From an uncultured Verrucomicrobiota bacterium (GTDB lineage Bacteria; Verrucomicrobiota; Verrucomicrobiia; Limisphaerales; UBA9464): a stretch of DNA of 11,883 nt. The stretch is taken from the NCBI GenBank assembly GCA_903925515.1, contig CAIYFP010000526.1, forward strand, positions 1 through 11,883. The letters are read 5' to 3'. A program made the translations under genes and the position numbers. Shown here piece by piece: positions 6,439 to 11,883 of the stretch; position 1 is the stretch's first letter, and each line of letters starts with the position of its first letter. The notes under the pieces are model-generated. The model saw nothing but the letters and a program-made list of their open reading frames with translations, had not been told where the DNA came from and ran no database searches.

Positions 6439-8180
6439 AACCCCGCCGTCGCGCCCGCCGAGGTCGCCCACTCCCCCAGTCCCGACGTCACCGTCGCCGC
6501 CTCGGACCATGGCCCGGCCGGGTTTCCGGACGCCTCCACGATGAACGTGGCGCCCGCCTCGCCCTTCCACCCCAGCACCAGGTCGCCGCCCCTCGTCCCA
6601 ATCGACAGGGACGGCACCGCGGCCATGTCCGCGTCCGTGCCCCAGTTTGCGGGGTCGTTGCCGTGGCGGGTGATGTCGATTCGCCGCAACGCCGCGCCCG
6701 TGCCGTTCGCGCCCGTCGGCCATGGCGCCACCGGCAGGTAGTCGATCTCCTCCACCAACACGTACGGCACGAGCCCGGCGTCCGGGTGCGGCGGCAACTG
6801 CGGCGGGTCGGGCTTGAACAGCGCCACCCGTTCGCCCGAGTTGCTCAATTGGTTCGTGAACGGCCCCCAGACACGCGTCGTCGCAGCCACCCCATGCTTC
6901 GCGCGGAAAAGCTCCGGGGTCGTCGCCACCACCAACGCCCGTTCGCCCGGCGCAAGGATCACGCCCGGCGGGAAATCGAAGTCGATGGCATCCCGCATCC
7001 GCCATGTGTTCTCCGGATACAACGGGTCGAACAACGGCACCGGGAACGCCGTCGCGTTGGCCACTTCCACGAACTCGTCGCCTCCCGGCTCGGGCCGGTA
7101 TTGGATCCGGCTCAACACGACGGGCCCGACTTTCGGCAACCCGTTCGGCTGCCCTGCGCCCGTCCGGAACTCCCCCAGCCTCAGCGGCGAGTCGAAGCGC
7201 CGTACCGACGTCCCGAGGCTCGTGTCCGCCAGCGTCACCCATTCGCCCGTTCCGTCCGGGAACCTTCCGAAGCTCACCCCGTTCTCGCTCGCCCCGAAGC
7301 TCACCACGTCCATCCAGAACTGCGGCGTCCCGTTTGCGTCCGCCGACAAGAGCACCGCCTCGTCGCCGTTGGCCGAGTTGAACGTGAACGGGGCGTCGCC
7401 GGGCGCGGGCGCGATGGCGTTGAACTGGTACTCGTAGAACACGCGATGGCCGCCCGCCGGGATCACCGACGGGGACGGGATGCGGTACTTGGTGGGCTTG
7501 CTCCGCATGTTCGACAGGTACCAGCCGCCCACGTCGATGGGCTGGGACGTGAGGTTCCTCAGCTCGATGGCGTCCTCCAGCGGCGGGTCGGTGTGGGCCA
7601 GCACCTCGTTGACGACCACGCGGCGCAGGGGCCCCACGCCCGGCCGCCCGGGCGACCCAAGGTACTCCGTCGAGGAACGCCAGTTCGACGCGTCGCCAAG
7701 GTTTCCGTCCGGGTCCACCACCTCAAGGCTCGAGCCCAGCCCGTTCGCCCGCGACGGCCATGCGCCGTCCGGCCGGTACGCGACCTCGAACAACACCGAG
7801 CCGTCCGCCGCAACGAACGCGACCGTCTCGCCCTCGTCCGCGAGCCGTCCCGTGTAGGCGGACGCCGCAAGGTTGGGGACGGACCCGTATCGGGCCGAGA
7901 ACTTGGAACGGTCACGGCACACGACGACGCGCTCGCCCGGGGCCAGCACGACGGCGCCGAACGTGTACGTGATGCCGGCCGAGAAGCGGCACCCGGCGAG
8001 GTTGTAGGGCGCCGCGCCGGTGTTGATCAGCTCGATGTACTCCTCGTCGCCGTCGGCGGCCGGGCGATAGTTCAGCTCCGCCACCGAGACGGGCCCCGCC
8101 ATGGCCCACGCCATCCCATGGCACAAGGCCCACGCCGCCACCCATGCCCGACCCCTTCGGAAACCATGCTGCCGTTTCAT
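6417..8180 (-). CDS. secreted protein with three lamin-tail domains (LTD)
   Basis: A 587-residue protein. The signal peptide is clear: MKRQHGFRRGR followed by a hydrophobic stretch ending in AWAMAG near residue 29. Three lamin-tail (Ig-like) domains follow, at about 30-180 (VSVAELNYRP, DEEYIELINTG, LAPGERVVVCRD), 187-325 (VVVNEVLAHTDPP, DAIELRNLTSQPIDVGGWYL) and 352-515 (PVVLSRIQYRP, GGDEFVEVANATAF, LAPGERALVVAT). The repeated 'NEv.Y.P..G.DEFIEL.N' strand and 'LAPGER.VV' edge are typical of bacterial LTDs. Residues 525-587 form a small beta-rich C-terminal module ending FYRLRRR, a style of ending common in secreted Verrucomicrobial proteins and perhaps a sorting or surface-retention module. 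Bacterial LTD proteins are extracellular and often accompany nucleases, phosphatases or CotH-like proteins; no enzyme domain is present here, so an adhesive or structural role is inferred. An in-frame ATG at 8216 would only lengthen the n-region. It diverges from the Nramp gene. Confidence 0.9.
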   Translation of the reverse strand: MKRQHGFRRGRAWVAAWALCHGMAWAMAGPVSVAELNYRPAADGDEEYIELINTGAAPYNLAGCRFSAGITYTFGAVVLAPGERVVVCRDRSKFSARYGSVPNLAASAYTGRLADEGETVAFVAADGSVLFEVAYRPDGAWPSRANGLGSSLEVVDPDGNLGDASNWRSSTEYLGSPGRPGVGPLRRVVVNEVLAHTDPPLEDAIELRNLTSQPIDVGGWYLSNMRSKPTKYRIPSPSVIPAGGHRVFYEYQFNAIAPAPGDAPFTFNSANGDEAVLLSADANGTPQFWMDVVSFGASENGVSFGRFPDGTGEWVTLADTSLGTSVRRFDSPLRLGEFRTGAGQPNGLPKVGPVVLSRIQYRPEPGGDEFVEVANATAFPVPLFDPLYPENTWRMRDAIDFDFPPGVILAPGERALVVATTPELFRAKHGVAATTRVWGPFTNQLSNSGERVALFKPDPPQLPPHPDAGLVPYVLVEEIDYLPVAPWPTGANGTGAALRRIDITRHGNDPANWGTDADMAAVPSLSIGTRGGDLVLGWKGEAGATFIVEASGNPAGPWSEAATVTSGLGEWATSAGATAGFYRLRRR

Positions 8181-8314
8181 GCGCTCGATGGCGTCACACT
8201 GCGGACGCCGCCCCATTCATCAAGCAAGGTCCGGGCCACGACGAGCTTGTTTCCATTGCGCCGTTCGTGTGCACCTTGTCCCCAAGCGCCCCGCCCACCG
8301 GCCGGGCGCACCCC
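8181..8314. promoter_or_regulatory. 134-bp divergent intergenic region before the Nramp gene
   Basis: It separates the minus-strand lamin-tail gene from the plus-strand metal transporter and must serve both starts unless the promoters lie in the coding regions. I find no convincing sigma-70 boxes, no clear MntR- or Fur-type palindrome, and nothing resembling the yybP-ykoY manganese riboswitch that precedes some manganese transport genes. No SD precedes the transporter ATG. Confidence 0.4.
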
Positions 8315-9661
8315 ATGGAAACAGGAGCATCCGCGAAGACAGAGCAGGCCCCGCCGGGTTGGCGGCAAGCCTCGCCCCACCCCAGCCTTCCCGAGGCCAA
8401 CGCCACCATCCCCGTCCCGCGCCACCTTGGCTTCTGGCGCAAGCTCCTCGCCTTCTCCGGCCCCGGCTACCTTGTGGCGGTCGGCTACATGGACCCCGGC
8501 AACTGGGCCACCGACCTCGCCGGAGGCTCCCGCTTCGGCTACACGCTCCTCTCGGTCATCCTGCTTTCCAACCTCATGGCCATCCTCCTCCAGTCGCTCT
8601 GCGCGCGGCTCGGGATCGCCACCGGACGCGACCTCGCCCAAGCCTGCCGCGACCATTTCTCGCGCCCCGTCAACCTCGTCCTCTGGCTCCTGTGCGAGGC
8701 CGCCATCTGCGCCTGCGACCTTGCGGAGGTCATCGGCTCCGCCATCGCCCTCAACCTCCTGTTCGGGATCCCGCTCGTGGCCGGCGTGCTCCTCACCGCC
8801 CTCGACGTCCTCCTCGTCATGTACCTCACCCACCGCAGCTTCCGGTGGCTCGAGGTCGTCGTCGTCTCCCTCATCCTCCTCGTCGGCGGCTGTTTCCTCG
8901 CGCAAATCCTGTTCGCCAAGCCCGACATGGCCGCCGTGGCACGCGGGTTCGTCCCCTCCCCCGAGATCCTCCGCGACCCCGCGATGCTGTACATCGCCAT
9001 CGGCATCCTTGGCGCCACGGTGATGCCCCACAACCTCTACCTCCACTCCAGCATCGTTCAGACGCGCAAGTACGAGCACACCCCCGAGGGCCGTCGCGAG
9101 GCCATCCGCTTCGCCACCATCGATTCCACGGTCGCGCTCATGTCCGCGCTCTTCATCAACGCCGCCATCCTCGTCGTGGCCGCCGCCGCCTTCCATGGCC
9201 GGGGCGAGGTCGTCGAGGAAATCGACCGCGCCCATGAGCTCCTCTCACCCCTTCTCGGCGCGGCGTTGGCCAGCACCCTCTTCGCCGTCGCGCTCCTCGC
9301 CAGCGGCCAGAACTCCACCCTCACCGGCACCCTCGCCGGCCAGATCGTCATGGAGGGCTTCCTCAACCTCCGCCTCCGCCCATGGCTCCGCCGCCTCATC
9401 ACCCGCGCCATCGCCATCGTCCCCGCCGTCATCGTCGCCTCCCTCTACGGACGCCAAGGGACCGCCAAGCTCCTCATCCTGTCCCAGGTCATCCTCAGCC
9501 TCCAGCTCCCCTTCGCCGTCATCCCCCTCGTCCTCTTCACCTCCAGCCGCAGCAAGATGGGCGAGTTCGTCTCCCCGCGCTGGCTCAGCGCCCTCTCATG
9601 GACCGTCGCCGCCGTCATCGTCGTCCTCAACGTCAAGCTCCTCGCCGACACCCTCCTCTGA
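8315..9661 (+). CDS. mntH: Nramp-family divalent metal transporter (Mn2+/Fe2+, MntH-type)
   Basis: A 448-residue inner-membrane protein of the usual length, with about 11 transmembrane segments after a roughly 38-residue polar, Pro-rich N-terminal tail. It carries both signatures of the family: DPGN in TM1 (D60, N63) and ATVMPHN in TM6 (A234, M237, H239). These match the residues that coordinate Mn2+ in characterised Nramp proteins. GQNSTLTGTLAGQIVMEG at about 331-348 is also a conserved Nramp stretch. It should import Mn2+ or Fe2+ with proton coupling. The methionine in TM6 is the residue known to favour transition metals over Mg2+ or Ca2+. A universal stress protein follows 17 bp downstream, probably co-transcribed. 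The frame opens further upstream, but that part does not look like Nramp. I chose the ATG nearest the conserved domain. Confidence 0.95.
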   Translation: METGASAKTEQAPPGWRQASPHPSLPEANATIPVPRHLGFWRKLLAFSGPGYLVAVGYMDPGNWATDLAGGSRFGYTLLSVILLSNLMAILLQSLCARLGIATGRDLAQACRDHFSRPVNLVLWLLCEAAICACDLAEVIGSAIALNLLFGIPLVAGVLLTALDVLLVMYLTHRSFRWLEVVVVSLILLVGGCFLAQILFAKPDMAAVARGFVPSPEILRDPAMLYIAIGILGATVMPHNLYLHSSIVQTRKYEHTPEGRREAIRFATIDSTVALMSALFINAAILVVAAAAFHGRGEVVEEIDRAHELLSPLLGAALASTLFAVALLASGQNSTLTGTLAGQIVMEGFLNLRLRPWLRRLITRAIAIVPAVIVASLYGRQGTAKLLILSQVILSLQLPFAVIPLVLFTSSRSKMGEFVSPRWLSALSWTVAAVIVVLNVKLLADTLL

Positions 9662-9668
9662 CCCGCCC

Positions 9669-9675
9669 AAGGAAG
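9669..9675 (+). promoter_or_regulatory. Shine-Dalgarno site of the universal stress protein gene
   Basis: AAGGAAG ends 3 bases before the ATG at 9679 (about 5 bases from the GGA core), in the 17-bp gap after the transporter stop. It is the clearest ribosome-binding site in the window and fixes the start of the downstream gene. Confidence 0.65.
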
Positions 9676-9678
9676 CCC

Positions 9679-10116
9679 ATGTACTCCCGCATCCTCGTCG
9701 CCCTTGAAAACGGCCGCGCCGACGACGCCCTCCTTCCCCACGTGCAGGAACTCGCGTCGCGCCTCGGCTCCAGCCTTCTCTTGGTCCACGTCGCCGACGG
9801 CTTCGCCGCCCGCAACTTCGCCGCCCTGAATCTTGCCGAGTCCGACGAGATCCGCGCCGACCGCGCCTACCTGGACCAAAGGGCCGTCGGCCTGCGCGCG
9901 GCCGGCCTCGCCGTGGACGTCCACCTCGCGATGGGCGAGCCCGCCCGTGAAATCCTCCGGGTCGCCGCCGAGCACTCCTGCGACCTCATCGCCATGGGCA
10001 CCCACGGCCACCGGTTCATCGCCGACCTCGTCCATGGCAGCACCATCTCCGAGGTCCGGCACAAGGCGTCCGTCCCCGTGCTCCTCGTCCAGGGCTACCC
10101 AAGGCAAAAAGCGTAG
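9679..10116 (+). CDS. universal stress protein, UspA family, ATP-binding type
   Basis: A 145-residue single-domain protein of standard length for the family. It begins with the typical first strand (YSRILVALENG), continues with LLLVHVADG at about 33-41, and carries an intact ATP-binding motif G-2x-G-9x-G-S: G107, G110, G120, S121 (GTHGHRFIADLVHGSTIS). The final strand VPVLLVQGY is also typical. The preserved motif predicts the nucleotide-binding class, rather than the non-binding E. coli UspA class. The close spacing to the Nramp gene and good SD suggest one operon. In some bacteria an Nramp domain is fused to a USP domain, so the protein may modulate or report on the transporter; that link is inference. 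Confidence 0.95.
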   Translation: MYSRILVALENGRADDALLPHVQELASRLGSSLLLVHVADGFAARNFAALNLAESDEIRADRAYLDQRAVGLRAAGLAVDVHLAMGEPAREILRVAAEHSCDLIAMGTHGHRFIADLVHGSTISEVRHKASVPVLLVQGYPRQKA

Positions 10117-10208
10117 GCGGCCCATACCGCCCCCCCGGAGCCACGGCCCCCTCGCGTCATGCCGGGGACGCCGCCTTCGACCGGTGCATGCGCCGGATTG
10201 CAGGCCCA

Positions 10209-10243
10209 CATGGAAACGCGCCGGGAACGGCCGCGCTCCAAGG
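10209..10243 (+). repeat. dispersed palindromic GC-rich repeat, copy B
   Basis: The core 10221-10239 (CCGGGAACGGCCGCGCTCC) matches copy A at 18 of 19 bases. The flanking CATGGA on the left and AGG on the right are shared as well. One base is missing compared with copy A in the left stem arm, so its hairpin is slightly weaker. Confidence 0.45.
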
Positions 10244-10382
10244 CCATCATGACGTCTCCACCCCAATCCCCACCCGAACCCTTCGCACCCTGGGACCGCC
10301 GGCCGAGCGACGCGACATCACCGGACACACGCCCCCGATCCAACCCCACCCCAGCAAGGGTGCCACCCCCCAGGCAAAGGAG

Positions 10383-10402
10383 GGCGGGTTTTCCAACCCG
10401 CC
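10383..10402. terminator. hairpin between convergent genes (possible bidirectional terminator)
   Basis: A perfect 8-bp stem (GGCGGGTT with AACCCGCC) and a TTCC loop. It lies 266 bp past the USP stop and 47 bp past the stop of the minus-strand COR-TIR gene, so it suits the latter best. On the minus side CCTCCTTTG follows, a poor T-tract; on the plus side there is none. It could also be a dispersed intergenic palindrome. Confidence 0.45.
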
Positions 10403-10449
10403 ACCCCATCCACCTCATCACGGATCGACAACGTCTCGCTGCGCTTTCC

Positions 10450-11883
10450 CTAACTCCCAGCCTCCCGCTTGAACCACTTACCCAACCATTTCTCAAAAGC
10501 ATCACGCCTACTGGGATCCCATTTCCAATGGATCTCTTTCCTCCCGAACAACTCGACCAAATTACGGTTAAAGGCAGCGATGGCACCGGCCTTTAGCCTC
10601 TTGATGTTCGTTCGGTTCGCCAGCAGCAGCGGGACACCACCCTTCCAGGCCTCCCAAACATCTGCGTATTCCTCCCATGCAAACACTTGCGTACCGCCCT
10701 GCATGGAGAATTCCCAAATCCCGCTCGTCTCCAATTCCACCATGAGGAACAAGTCGCCCCAATTCTTGCCATGCTTGCCGCCTAGATCGATGGCCTCCGT
10801 GAACTCATACATGCAATGGGGCGACAGCCAGTATCGGTCGCTGTGGACCACCAAAACCTTGTCGGACTTCTCGATTTGCTTGTCGATGAAGTTCGAGATG
10901 CTTTCACCAGGCTCGATACCGGTGTCGTCCATCGACCACTTGACTTCTAGGGACCCCTCCTTGGCCCATTTTCGCATCTCAAGCACCGGCGTCGTGTAGT
11001 CGTACTGCTTGGGTTTCAGGATCGCGCTGGACTTGGAACGGTCCTCGGGCTCGTCCCGGGCATACGAGATGAACACCTTGGGCCGATGCTGCGGCGTGCC
11101 GGCGACCCCGCCCCGGCCCTCGCCTGCTTCCTTGCCCTCCGGCAGCTTGCGACCCTCCAGCAAGGCCCCGAGCGACTCCTGAAGCTGCTTGGCCAGATCG
11201 GATGCGTCCTTGCCGACGACATGGATCGTCACGACGTCCATCGCGCCTCCCTTTTCCCCGGGAACCTCCTTCCCCATCTCGATGAACACCGATTGCCCAT
11301 CCCTGTTGGATTCGAGCAGGAAGGCGTCCCGGGCGTAGTGGCCTTCGCGCCCATAGATCTCTCCCAATTGGGCCAGCACGGCGAACCAGCGCCCCTCGTG
11401 CAAGATCTTGTTCTGAATCCGCTTGGTCTCGACCGGGCGCTTGCCTCGGACGGATTCGAACCGCTCCGGCAAGCTTTCGTCCCGCGGCCCCACCCGCGCG
11501 GCGGCGGCCCAGGGCAAATGCGCGATGCTCACGTAGAGCGCCTTGCCCCAATACGACCGCGCCTCGGGAACCAAGGGGAAGCAAATGCCCATGCGAACCA
11601 TGAGGGACAGCAACAGGTCTTGCTCTCCCTTCTGGTATCGCTTGCCCCATGGGACCGGCTCTTTCCCCTCATCCACCACCCGCAAGTCCTCGGCGGTGAA
11701 CCGGCCCTTGAGCTTTTGCAGGTTGCGGTACACCGGCGAGTGCTCCCTTCGATCGAGCACCGAATACACCGCGTTCAACGCCCATTCCTGGCGGATGATC
11801 ACCTGCTTGTGGAACAGGCGATGGTGCCAAAACACCAATCCCACATGGCTCAGGAAGGCCAGCGTGCGGCGGATGCGATCGCC
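10450..11883 (-). CDS. ROCO-type protein, C-terminal part: COR module plus TIR domain (N-terminus beyond window)
   Basis: The frame is open to the right edge, giving 477 visible residues; residue 1 here is at 11883. Residues 1-245 match the COR module that follows the Roc GTPase in ROCO proteins: LAFLSHVGLVFWH, VIIRQEWALNAVYSVLD, KGRFTAEDL, LLSLMVRMGICFPLV, then RWFAVLAQLGEIYGREGHY and a final VVTIHVVGKD strand with its helix. A charged, Gly-rich linker (about 246-267) precedes a TIR domain from about 269: KVFISYARDE, VKWSMDDTGIEPGESI, SDKVLVVHSDRYWLSPHC. The Glu in HCMYEF (about 360) sits where NAD-cleaving TIR domains have their catalytic glutamate. Residues 380-477 are a TIR-associated tail with many Trp. 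An upstream Roc GTPase, perhaps preceded by leucine-rich repeats, is expected beyond the window. Bacterial Roc-COR-TIR proteins are thought to be GTP-controlled switches; an NADase or defence role is inference. A GTG at 11844 is not a true start because COR sequence continues upstream. GC falls to about 50-55% under the TIR 3' half. Confidence 0.85.
   Translation of the reverse strand, partial: GDRIRRTLAFLSHVGLVFWHHRLFHKQVIIRQEWALNAVYSVLDRREHSPVYRNLQKLKGRFTAEDLRVVDEGKEPVPWGKRYQKGEQDLLLSLMVRMGICFPLVPEARSYWGKALYVSIAHLPWAAAARVGPRDESLPERFESVRGKRPVETKRIQNKILHEGRWFAVLAQLGEIYGREGHYARDAFLLESNRDGQSVFIEMGKEVPGEKGGAMDVVTIHVVGKDASDLAKQLQESLGALLEGRKLPEGKEAGEGRGGVAGTPQHRPKVFISYARDEPEDRSKSSAILKPKQYDYTTPVLEMRKWAKEGSLEVKWSMDDTGIEPGESISNFIDKQIEKSDKVLVVHSDRYWLSPHCMYEFTEAIDLGGKHGKNWGDLFLMVELETSGIWEFSMQGGTQVFAWEEYADVWEAWKGGVPLLLANRTNIKRLKAGAIAAFNRNLVELFGRKEIHWKWDPSRRDAFEKWLGKWFKREAGS

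Larger units (their letters stand above)
10117..10449. other. 333-bp gap between convergent genes
   Basis: It separates the universal stress protein from the COR-TIR gene, both of which end here. It contains a short palindrome (10181-10196), copy B of the dispersed repeat, and a strong hairpin at 10383-10402. Short open frames cross it but show no recognisable protein, SD or conserved start. I see no integrase, tRNA or attachment-site signature. Confidence 0.5.

Noticed and set aside
5059..7242. Minus-strand open frame of 727 codons
   Set aside because: It lies opposite the pseudo-peptidase and out of frame with the lamin-tail gene; its Gly/Arg/Ala-rich product has no motifs.
8181..8314. Manganese (yybP-ykoY) riboswitch before the Nramp gene
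   Set aside because: The gap is only 134 bp and I cannot find the conserved loop segments or a following terminator stem.
5952..9023. Plus-strand open frame of 1023 codons
   Set aside because: It crosses parts of three recognised genes in another frame and yields Arg/Pro-rich sequence with no domain; a high-GC artefact.
10117..10449. Attachment site or mobile-element boundary beside the lower-GC gene
   Set aside because: No tRNA, integrase, transposase or direct repeats flank the gene within the window; the right boundary is not visible.
10159..10596. Plus-strand open frame of 145 codons in the gap and over the COR-TIR 3' end
   Set aside because: Its product is low-complexity and motif-free, with no SD, and it overlaps the end of a recognised gene on the other strand.

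Overview
This is a GC-rich chromosomal window (roughly 65-75% GC by eye, falling to about 50-55% near 10,500-10,740). It most likely comes from a member of the Verrucomicrobiota, within the PVC superphylum. Four things point there: a PVC-type heme-binding CxxCH protein next to a DUF1549 (PSD1-type) protein; an FmdB protein with the widened CPxxxC zinc knuckle I associate with this group; a secreted lamin-tail-domain protein ending in FYRLRRR; and many long, meaningless antisense reading frames caused by high GC. The assignment is an inference, since no rRNA or marker gene is present.

Layout. (1) On the minus strand, 4402 to 1 holds a two-gene unit. It starts with a large secreted protein (beta-propeller, HEAT repeats, cytochrome c) and is followed by a DUF1549/DUF1553-type protein cut by the left edge. 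In PVC bacteria such pairs are usually linked to periplasmic oxidation of sugars or polysaccharides; the substrate cannot be read from this sequence. Two inverted repeats lie in the 155-bp gap between the genes. (2) Diverging from that unit on the plus strand is an FmdB zinc-ribbon gene, followed 2 bp later by a secreted protein that looks like a catalytically dead gluzincin peptidase. (3) That gene converges on, and overlaps by 22 bp, a minus-strand secreted protein with three lamin-tail domains. (4) Diverging from the latter on the plus strand is a manganese/iron Nramp (MntH-type) transporter, followed 17 bp later by a universal stress protein with an intact ATP-binding motif, probably one transcription unit. 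(5) A 333-bp gap carries a GC-rich repeat and a strong hairpin. (6) On the minus strand at the right edge is the C-terminal part of a ROCO protein (COR module followed by a TIR domain with the catalytic glutamate kept). Its GTPase part lies beyond the window.

The most interesting items are the COR-TIR protein, with a composition drop under its TIR half; the pseudo-peptidase coupled to FmdB; a short palindromic repeat present in two intergenic regions; and the palindrome covering one possible start of the DUF1549 gene. I see no tRNA, rRNA, CRISPR array, integrase or transposase.
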